From positions 1-5,341 of the forward strand of contig JAITIE010000024.1 of NCBI GenBank assembly GCA_031279615.1: a stretch of DNA of 5,341 nt. The letters are read 5' to 3'. The position numbers and the translations under genes were made by a program. The notes under the pieces were generated by a model. It saw nothing but the letters and a program-made list of their open reading frames with translations, did not search any database and was not told the DNA's origin. This DNA is from Candidatus Margulisiibacteriota bacterium (lineage in GTDB: Bacteria; Margulisbacteria; Termititenacia; Termititenacales; Termititenacaceae). Numbering within the stretch: the stretch's first letter is position 1; every line of letters begins with the position of its first letter. Of the stretch, positions 1-5,341 are shown piece after piece.

Positions 1-157
1 TGGCCAGCTCGGCAAACTCCGCCAATTCCTCATCGGTCAGCTCCGGACAGTCCTCGTCAAAAACGATCGGATGTTTCGCCGCTTCACGGATCCTCCGCAA
101 CTGTTCTTTAGTAGGCCTAGCGCCAGGCCTTAACACCGAAACCACCATTTTGCCCAT
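1..157 (-). CDS. Antitoxin of the BrnT locus (3' end outside window)
   Basis: The visible 52 residues begin MGKMVVSVLRPGARPTKEQL and continue through REAAKHPIVFDEDCPEL and TDEELAEFAELA, with the frame still open at the left edge. The pattern 'PTKEQL-x-x-I-x-x-A ... PIVFDED-x-P-x-LT-x-E' is familiar from short, acidic antitoxins encoded directly behind BrnT toxins. I assign the role from this pattern and from position; the C-terminus that would show a ribbon-helix-helix domain, or its absence, is not in the window. The start at 157 is preferred over the in-frame Met at codon 4 because AGGAG lies 8 nt upstream of it. The gene starts inside the last 41 nt of the toxin frame, so the two would be translationally linked. 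Its composition (about 55% GC) resembles the large upstream genes, not the AT-rich toxin. It would bind and inactivate the toxin, and in related systems the antitoxin also represses its own promoter. Confidence 0.72.
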   Translation of the reverse strand, partial: MGKMVVSVLRPGARPTKEQLRRIREAAKHPIVFDEDCPELTDEELAEFAELA

Positions 158-427
158 AGTAAATACTCCTCTCTTTTTTCGCAGCCAAGCTGGCCGAAAT
201 AATTCTTATTTGTTCATTTTTATATATCCTACAAACCACAAACAAGATTTTATCGGCCTTGCCTAAAATTTGATACCTGTCTTCATATAAACTATGTTTA
301 TAGTCATATCTTTTTAAGCAATACAAATCACTAAAACCGCCTTGGCATCTTCAAAATAAACTCCATGTTTCCGAATATTTTCTTTTTCTTTATTTTCGTC
401 CCATTCAAAAAACTTATCAAATATCAT
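117..427 (-). pseudogene. brnT: BrnT-family toxin gene split by a one-base frameshift
   Basis: BrnT toxins are small RelE-fold ribonucleases that block translation and are neutralised by the antitoxin encoded next to them. The first frame (427-314) starts at ATG and reads MIFDKFFEWDENK then RKHGVYFEDAKAV, the classic BrnT N-terminus (FEWD-x-x-K ... KHGV-x-F-x-x-A). It then shifts into VLVICIA and a TAA stop. The C-terminal half continues in another frame to a TAG at 117: SDLYCLKRYDYKHSLYEDRY, GKADKILFVV and then IRIISASLAAKKERSIYY, matching the BrnT core and its IRIISAR-x-A-x-x-KER end. Restoring one T in the T run at 333-336 joins both halves as ...AKAVFSDLYC... into a protein of about 103 residues, close to normal BrnT length. 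The last 13 or so residues are read through the start of the antitoxin gene, and this overlap looks longer than usual. The region is about 31% GC, far below its neighbours, suggesting acquisition. It begins 36 nt after the barrel gene, with AAGGAG 10 nt before the ATG. A sequencing error is the main alternative to true decay. Confidence 0.88.
166..170 (-). promoter_or_regulatory. Shine-Dalgarno site of the antitoxin gene, inside the toxin frame
   Basis: The minus strand reads GAGAGGAG, then 8 nt, then the ATG at 157. The same bases encode the Glu-Arg-Ser of the toxin's conserved KKER-x-x-Y ending. This lets the antitoxin be made independently even though the toxin frame upstream is broken. 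Confidence 0.75.
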
Positions 428-433
428 ACAATA

Positions 434-460
434 TGTACTCCTTTTTGTACACTTTTTGTA
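434..460. promoter_or_regulatory. Short inverted and direct repeats over the toxin ribosome-binding region; possible operator
   Basis: On the plus strand TGTAC (434-438) and GTACA (447-451) form an inverted repeat with an 8-nt spacer that contains the Shine-Dalgarno site of the toxin gene (AAGGAG on the minus strand, 438-443). The 9-mer CTTTTTGTA also occurs twice (441-449 and 452-460), 11 bp apart, which is one helical turn. Toxin-antitoxin operons commonly carry repeats of this kind as antitoxin binding sites. I found no convincing -35/-10 pair upstream on the minus strand, so a promoter here is unproven, and the half-sites are short enough to arise by chance in AT-rich DNA. Confidence 0.35.
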
Positions 461-463
461 TTG

Positions 464-1354
464 CTATAATTGAAACAACAGCGACACTCTTTGCTGCAGG
501 CCAAGCTCCTCGTGCAGAGTCTGGGCATAATCAATATTGAGGCCGAAATAATTTAAGCCCAAACCATAAGTCAGGCCGTTGTCCCAGCCTAAACGCAAAG
601 CCACCCAGTCCAGAGCATATTCCAAACCGGAACGAAAAAATAAATTTTGCTCCTCCTGCCAAACACAGTCCAGACTGGCCAGCAGAGGATAGCCCCAGAT
701 TTTCCGCCGCGCGGCCAGACCGGAATTCAAACCCAGCGGCATCGTGTCGTAATGTCCGGTGCTCCAGGCGACTTTTGTCCGCAAGAGATTGCGCAGACTC
801 GCGCCGGTAAAAAACTGGCAGCCTTTCCAGCCCGGCAGCTGCCAGCGCCAGCCCAGATCCAGACCGGTCGCCTCCGCCGTCTCCGTGTCGAGCGCATAGA
901 GATAACGGCGCAGGCTAAGACCGCACCAGAAATAACGGCTCGTGCGGTAAGCCAGCAGCAATGAGGCGTTGCGTTTAAAAGAATCAAAACTACCGATTTC
1001 CAGCGGACGCCCGTCCTCGGACAGCAATGTCCTGTCTATATTGTTGACTTCCGAGCCAGCGTAAACCAGACCTACCACCAGCGGATTGCGCCCGGGCCAG
1101 ATCCGGCCGGCGGCGGCAAACATCTGGCCGTTGACCAAATCAAAATTATTCAGCGCCGCCGAAAAAAACTCGCCCTCCACATCCTGCAGAGTGGCTGGAT
1201 TGCTGAAAGCCGTGTCGAGATGACCGCCGGTCGCCGTCACCGCATTGCCAAGCGCCAGACCGCGCGCGCTCAAGCCAGTCTGTAAAAAATCCACAGCGTT
1301 GTTGTCCGCCCAGAGCAGCGCCGCGCTCCAAACTGCCAGAATAATTTTTTTCAT
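464..1354 (-). CDS. PorV/PorQ-like (UPF0164-type) outer-membrane beta-barrel protein
   Basis: This 296-residue protein starts with a short signal peptide: MKK, a hydrophobic core, and a probable cleavage after ALLWA near residue 16-17. The mature start has the family-typical element 'GLSARGLALGNAVTA', then 'D-T-A-F-S-N-P-A-T-L' (about residues 27-56), which matches the G-x-x-x-x-x-L-G-x-A ... NPA-x-L signature of UPF0164/PorV/PorQ proteins. The rest is alternating hydrophobic and aromatic strands with many Trp, Tyr and Gly, ending in a strand with a hydrophobic-aromatic terminus (VSLLFQL), as expected for an outer-membrane barrel. In Bacteroidota, PorV and PorQ take cargo with C-terminal sorting domains at the outer surface during type IX secretion. 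Here the gene follows, after 21 nt, a gene whose product ends in a comparable tail, so a role in exporting or anchoring that protein is likely but inferred. The start is set by AAAGGAG placed 5 nt before the ATG. The length is at the short end for the family. An unrelated FadL-like porin role cannot be excluded. Confidence 0.83.
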   Translation of the reverse strand: MKKIILAVWSAALLWADNNAVDFLQTGLSARGLALGNAVTATGGHLDTAFSNPATLQDVEGEFFSAALNNFDLVNGQMFAAAGRIWPGRNPLVVGLVYAGSEVNNIDRTLLSEDGRPLEIGSFDSFKRNASLLLAYRTSRYFWCGLSLRRYLYALDTETAEATGLDLGWRWQLPGWKGCQFFTGASLRNLLRTKVAWSTGHYDTMPLGLNSGLAARRKIWGYPLLASLDCVWQEEQNLFFRSGLEYALDWVALRLGWDNGLTYGLGLNYFGLNIDYAQTLHEELGLQQRVSLLFQL

Positions 1355-1359
1355 AAAAA

Positions 1360-1366
1360 CTCCTTT
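1360..1366 (-). promoter_or_regulatory. Shine-Dalgarno site of the PorV-like gene
   Basis: The minus strand reads AAAGGAG, then TTTTT, then the ATG at 1354. It sits inside the 21-nt gap after the stop codon of the large gene (TGA, 1378-1376). It fixes the start of the barrel gene and supports co-transcription, since there is no room for a separate terminator and promoter. Confidence 0.8.
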
Positions 1367-1375
1367 CTTTACATG

Positions 1376-4300
1376 TCAGCGTAAAGCCGCAACTTTGCCT
1401 TTAATTATTTCCGGCCTGCCGTCTTGCTCAATCTTGAGCACGTAGAGATACACATCGTTGGCCACAAAAGCGCCGCGGCGGTCGCGGCCGTCCCAGCGTG
1501 TGCTGTTGAAGCCAGCTTGATTACTGCAATTAGGCAGCTCACGCACCAGACGGCCGTTGGTGTCATAAATCCGGATCTCAATCCGGTCTGCCGGACGGGA
1601 AAGCTGGTAAGTAAAATAAACTCCGTTCTCGTCAAAAGGATTTGGCGCGGGCAGAATTTTGGTGATCTGAAACTCCTGCGCGGTGGAAAACCGCAAAGCC
1701 GCGTTCGCCGTATTGCCAGCCAGATCGCGGACAAACAAATTTAAAATATGCCCGCCGTCCGGCAAATATTTGAGAGCGGAGAGTTTGATTTCCAGACGCT
1801 CGCCGCGCAGATTTTCCGGCGGCAAAACATAACGCTCATTATCCAGCAGTAAATACATATTCTGCGTGTCCACCGCGGAATCCTGTTCCCGCACTTCCGC
1901 GCTCAAAGTCGCCGCCGGATCAAGATAATCGCCGTCCTTAATATTTAAAAAATGCAGCAGCGGCGCGTCGTGGTCGAATAAATGATATTCCGGCAGGCCA
2001 AACAAAGCGTAAGCGCCAAAATCCGGCGCGCGGAAAACCGCCTCGCCGGTTTGATAATTGACCGTCAGCAGCTCGCCTCCCTCGACAAACAGCGTCTCCG
2101 GTCTAACGTATTTTTCAGCCAAACTTTCCGGCGTAAAAGACAGGGTGACGGTCAGCGGTTCGTGCAAATGCTCCTGCCCGCTGGCCAGAAAACGGTAAAC
2201 CGGCGTCAATTGAATTTTAGCGGGCTGGCTTTGGCTTGCGGCTAATTTCTGCGTGACAAATAAGCTGTCCGGCTGTATCGGAATTTTTTGAATCTGAATA
2301 TCCTGATAAGCCAGGGCGCGGCCGTCAGACAGGGACTGCGCGGAATCGTCCGCCGTATAGATCAATTTGCTTAAAGCATTGCTGGTATTGCCGGCCGCGT
2401 CCACCGCCCGCAAAGTGTATTCATAAAAAGTATCCGGGCTGACCGACTGATCGTAATAATAATTCTCCGCCACATTGTAAGTATTGCCGTGGCTGGAACT
2501 AAGCGGCTTAACCGTCAACGTGTAATTGGCGGTTTCTGTTTCCGGCCAGTACACCCGTACGCCGCGCGCCGCCTGCGGGCCAAAACTAAAATCCGTCAAC
2601 ACAGGCGGCGCGCTGTCCGCATAAACCACACCGCTCAAAGTGACAGCATTGCCGGCCGCGTCAGCCGCGAAAATAAAATATTCGTAATCTATATTCTCCG
2701 TAATCGCAATAGAATACGTCGCTATGGTTTCCGCAAAATAAATCAGGTTTAGCAAATCGTCTTTCTGCGGATTGATATACCGCGGCGCTTGAATGTCTGT
2801 CGTCTGCGGCGGCGTAAAATCAGCCGTGACCGTAAAACCCAGCGGCGGGCCGGCGTTGCCAGCCGGGTCAAAAGCCTGCACGGTATAGTAAAACACTCCT
2901 TCCTCTGGCGGCGTGAACTGTAAATTATGTTCCGGCAAATAAATATTTTCGTATTTCAAATCCAGCAACTCGCCGCGCGCGTTGTAAGCGGAAACCAGCA
3001 GTTTGGCCGCCTCGCTCAAATTTAACGTAACACACACTGCCGGATTTTCCCGACTGGCATACGCGCCGGAGAAGACCGTGGCCAAGAACTGCGGCGCATC
3101 CGGGTCCTCGGCAAAATCCAGCCGCGCCACCGGCCGGTTTTGAATATTGCCGGTCAATTCATAAGTCACAAAAATACTGGCGGTCGGACTTTCCAGCGGC
3201 AATTCGCAGACGAAATAACCGTTGTCATCGGCGGTTGTTTTAAAAATCTGGGCGGCTTGGCCAAGAAGCAGCGGAAAAGACTGGCGCAAAATTATCTCCA
3301 AGCGTTCCGGCAAAACATTGTTCAAAGTCGGCGCGGTCAAAGCCAACCGCAAATCTATCTCTTCCTGCAAAGCCACGCCGGAATTGGCCGTCAGCAAGCC
3401 GGCCTGATTATTCGCCAGTAAAAACTCGCGGATCAACTCCGCTCTGGTCTGGTCAGCCGTGATTAATTCAGCGTACTGCCGGGCATATTCCTGCTCAGCC
3501 GCTTGATTGTTCGCCAGCGCCGCCCAGTACATTTCCTGCAGCAGCCGACGTGCCGCCAGCATTTGGTCTTTTTGCGCGGGGTCAAGCTTGTCCAGATAAT
3601 CAGCGTTCCATTCGCGGCGGTCAAAAATCCAGGCCGCGGCGTCAGTCGTCGCCGTGACACTGTCAACAATGTCCTCGCCGTCGCGGTCACCGAAAAACCC
3701 GTCGTCATCGAGATAAATTTCCAGCGCGCTCTGCGGCCGGGCCCGGCCAAAGACTCTCAGACGGCGCGCGCGCAAATCGCTCCAGGCCGCGTTAAATGTC
3801 GGCAGCGGCGGCACCTCGCCAGCCAGCATAGTGTACGGCGAAAAATGACTCAACACTGTCAGAATCTCCACGCCGTACTCCGTCTGTACGATTTGGCTGT
3901 TCGCGTTTTCTAGATCGCCGTCCGCATTGATGTAATACAAACCCAGCTTGTCCAAATCCACGCCTCTGGCGCGCAACTCGGCCAGATCGGCCTGGCTGTA
4001 ACGGAAAATCACCGTCGGGCGTTTGTCCGGCTCGGGGAAAGACGAGCCATGCGGCAAAATTTCCAGCACGGGACCCAGCGTGTAAATATCCGGCCTGTTT
4101 TTTAAATCCAACTCTTGCAGCTTGACCGGCGCGACGGTAATGAATCTGTCTTCAGCAAAAGATCGCGGCTGAAAGAAAACTTCCGCGCGTTTGTAGGGAC
4201 TGCCGATTTTTCTATGCGCCGCGTCAGGCTCTCCGCTTCGCAAAAGCTGGCCGAGGAAAACTTCCTGCGTGGCCAAAGAGTACGAACCGTCGGCCGCGGC

Positions 4301-5341
4301 TACTTTCAAAGCCAGCGTGTGCGCGTCGTTTAACTGCGTCACGTCCCACCAGCCCAGACGCCCGCTGGCGGCATTGCCGGTGCAAATCGTCCGCCAGGCC
4401 GCGCCGTCAAAATAAAGCAACTCATACTCGCCGGCCGCCTGACCGCAAATTTCCACATAACGCTTTTCTGCGGCGTCAAGATTTAGCTGGAGCCGGAAAT
4501 TATTTTCCCAGATATTCTCATTGCTCAAATTCACTTCCGCGACTGTGAAATCCTGATTGGGCTGGCCGGTCTGGTCGTACACCTGCACAGTCCAGCGCGT
4601 AAAATCCAAATTTGGATTCAAAACGTAACCGGAATCCGCGTTGTAATAATCGCGCGCCAAAAAAGTGTAATAATCGACCGGCGTGATATTTTGTGTCGGC
4701 AAATCGGCGCGGCGGTTCACGGGATCGAAATAAGCTTCATATAAATAAAGCGGCTCGGACTGCGGCGCGTAACTCTGCGCGTTGAAATGCAAAGCCGCGC
4801 TGTCGATCACGCCATGGCGCAGGAAAAAATCCTGCTCGGTAGACCAGGCCAAAGTCTGCTCCGGCCGCGCGCTGGAGTACTGCGCCAGCACATTGCCGCC
4901 GTCCAGCCAGACTTCCGCTTCAGGAGAATTGCCGGCGATTTTCACCTGCAGAGAATTGCGGTCTACGGTTTTGGGCAGACGAGCTGTAATGTCCAACAAA
5001 CTTTTCTGATACAGACCGTTCTTGCCGAGCGCGGCCTGCACCGGCAGACGGCTGTATCCTAAACCGCCAAAATTGATAGACTGTTTATCAAAAATCCGCG
5101 GCAATTCCGGATAATCCACCAGCTCGATTTCCCGCCTGGCCGCCAGGTCTTCGATCAGCCGCTTGGCTTTATTCTCCTCGCCTACTATATATTCCTCGCT
5201 GGCCGGCCACGGAATATTCGCTGTCACGACAAAATCTGTGTACACCGCGGCTTTGGCCACCAGATCGCTTGACGGCAATTTTTCCGGCGTAAAATAAGTC
5301 TGGCCGGAAGTCATGGGGATAAATTCACAGTATTCGTCCGC
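1376..5341 (-). CDS. Large secreted multi-domain Ig-like protein with FlgD-Ig/type IX-like C-terminal tail (5' end outside window)
   Basis: The frame stays open to the right edge. The ATG at 5314 has no Shine-Dalgarno sequence and no signal peptide follows it, so the true start lies upstream and at least 1321 residues are visible. Numbering from that ATG: residues 1-350 are beta-rich and unassigned, ending in a 'WWDVTQLND...LALKV' element like those in extracellular Ig-type repeats. Residues 395-499 look ZU5-like and end in HFSPYTML. Residues 505-720 are an Ig-like module split by a charged helical stretch (572-636). Residues 739-988 are three Ig/FN3-like modules with D-x-A-G-N motifs at 816, 885 and 972. 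Residues 1005-1106 are a second ZU5-like module (FGAYALFG). Residues 1113-1211 are another Ig-like module (DLAGN at 1197). Residues 1214-1312 are a FlgD-Ig-like tail with PNPF, IYDTNGR, WDGRD, DVYLY and GKVAALR. Such tails are known on secreted proteins; surface display or adhesion is inferred. No catalytic domain is recognisable, but the missing N-terminus could hold one. The PorV-like gene follows after 21 nt. Confidence 0.88.
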   Translation of the reverse strand, partial: ADEYCEFIPMTSGQTYFTPEKLPSSDLVAKAAVYTDFVVTANIPWPASEEYIVGEENKAKRLIEDLAARREIELVDYPELPRIFDKQSINFGGLGYSRLPVQAALGKNGLYQKSLLDITARLPKTVDRNSLQVKIAGNSPEAEVWLDGGNVLAQYSSARPEQTLAWSTEQDFFLRHGVIDSAALHFNAQSYAPQSEPLYLYEAYFDPVNRRADLPTQNITPVDYYTFLARDYYNADSGYVLNPNLDFTRWTVQVYDQTGQPNQDFTVAEVNLSNENIWENNFRLQLNLDAAEKRYVEICGQAAGEYELLYFDGAAWRTICTGNAASGRLGWWDVTQLNDAHTLALKVAAADGSYSLATQEVFLGQLLRSGEPDAAHRKIGSPYKRAEVFFQPRSFAEDRFITVAPVKLQELDLKNRPDIYTLGPVLEILPHGSSFPEPDKRPTVIFRYSQADLAELRARGVDLDKLGLYYINADGDLENANSQIVQTEYGVEILTVLSHFSPYTMLAGEVPPLPTFNAAWSDLRARRLRVFGRARPQSALEIYLDDDGFFGDRDGEDIVDSVTATTDAAAWIFDRREWNADYLDKLDPAQKDQMLAARRLLQEMYWAALANNQAAEQEYARQYAELITADQTRAELIREFLLANNQAGLLTANSGVALQEEIDLRLALTAPTLNNVLPERLEIILRQSFPLLLGQAAQIFKTTADDNGYFVCELPLESPTASIFVTYELTGNIQNRPVARLDFAEDPDAPQFLATVFSGAYASRENPAVCVTLNLSEAAKLLVSAYNARGELLDLKYENIYLPEHNLQFTPPEEGVFYYTVQAFDPAGNAGPPLGFTVTADFTPPQTTDIQAPRYINPQKDDLLNLIYFAETIATYSIAITENIDYEYFIFAADAAGNAVTLSGVVYADSAPPVLTDFSFGPQAARGVRVYWPETETANYTLTVKPLSSSHGNTYNVAENYYYDQSVSPDTFYEYTLRAVDAAGNTSNALSKLIYTADDSAQSLSDGRALAYQDIQIQKIPIQPDSLFVTQKLAASQSQPAKIQLTPVYRFLASGQEHLHEPLTVTLSFTPESLAEKYVRPETLFVEGGELLTVNYQTGEAVFRAPDFGAYALFGLPEYHLFDHDAPLLHFLNIKDGDYLDPAATLSAEVREQDSAVDTQNMYLLLDNERYVLPPENLRGERLEIKLSALKYLPDGGHILNLFVRDLAGNTANAALRFSTAQEFQITKILPAPNPFDENGVYFTYQLSRPADRIEIRIYDTNGRLVRELPNCSNQAGFNSTRWDGRDRRGAFVANDVYLYVLKIEQDGRPEIIKGKVAALR

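Noticed and set aside
333..336. Programmed -1 ribosomal frameshift in the toxin gene
   Set aside because: The T run is short, the codons GTT TTA do not form a canonical slippery heptamer, and no downstream stem-loop is evident; a base loss or sequencing error explains it more simply.
428..463. Rho-independent terminator between the barrel gene and the toxin gene
   Set aside because: The TGTAC inverted repeat is only 5 bp per arm, contains AT-rich pairs and is not followed by a T run in the right position on the minus strand.
465..470. TATAAT on the plus strand as a promoter
   Set aside because: The only TTGTAC-like -35 element is about 14 nt away, which is too close, and the plus strand downstream contains no credible gene. 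The bases are the end of the barrel gene on the minus strand.
1405..1734. Minus-strand frame of 109 codons overlapping the end of the large gene
   Set aside because: It overlaps the FlgD-Ig-like tail in another frame, and the tail has clear family motifs while this product (Ser/Arg/Thr-rich) has none.
2387..2662. DNA-level repeat or mobile element from the duplicated 15-mer attgccggccgcgtc
   Set aside because: The two copies simply encode the shared Asp-Ala-Ala-Gly-Asn protein motif and the similarity does not extend far on either side.
3140..3913. Plus-strand open frames of 93 and 136 codons opposite the large gene
   Set aside because: They lie antisense to a well supported coding frame with clear domains, lack good ribosome-binding sites and read as low-complexity Arg/Gln-rich products typical of shadow frames in GC-rich DNA.
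5288..5314. ATG at 5314 as the true start of the large gene
   Set aside because: The frame stays open for nine more codons to the window edge, no Shine-Dalgarno sequence precedes this ATG, and no signal peptide follows it, so the gene is treated as running in from outside the window.

Overview
All genes in this window lie on the minus strand, so transcription runs from base 5341 toward base 1. The order is: the 3' part of a very large gene for a secreted or surface, multi-domain beta-sandwich protein (5341 to 1376); a gene for a PorV/PorQ-like (UPF0164-type) outer-membrane beta-barrel protein (1354 to 464); a BrnT-type toxin gene broken by a single-base frameshift (427 to 117); and the 5' part of its antitoxin gene, which runs off the left edge (157 to 1). 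Intergenic gaps are only 21 nt and 36 nt, the toxin and antitoxin frames overlap by 41 nt, and no rho-independent terminator is visible between genes. No RNA gene, CRISPR array, insertion sequence or tRNA was seen, and no gene-free stretch exceeds 300 bases.

The organism is a Gram-negative (outer-membrane-bearing) bacterium, because the PorV-like protein is an outer-membrane barrel with a signal peptide. Large proteins that end in a FlgD-Ig-like / type IX-like C-terminal domain, together with UPF0164 proteins, are typical of Bacteroidota-Fibrobacterota-type lineages and of several uncultured phyla (Margulisbacteria/WOR-1, Elusimicrobiota, Cloacimonadota and similar). I cannot choose between these from this window. 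The body of the window has medium to high GC with strong local variation.

The two large genes probably form one functional unit. The big protein has several Ig/FN3-like modules, two ZU5-like modules and a C-terminal FlgD-Ig-like tail that resembles type IX secretion sorting domains. The barrel protein belongs to the family whose best known members, PorV and PorQ, carry or receive such tails at the outer membrane. A cargo plus barrel pairing is therefore a reasonable inference, not a demonstrated fact.

The left end is an accessory toxin-antitoxin locus. Its toxin gene is about 31% GC over bases 181-420, while the antitoxin gene directly behind it is about 55% GC (bases 1-157). The toxin coding frame is split by what looks like the loss of one T in a T run, so the toxin is probably inactive unless the base is a sequencing or assembly error.
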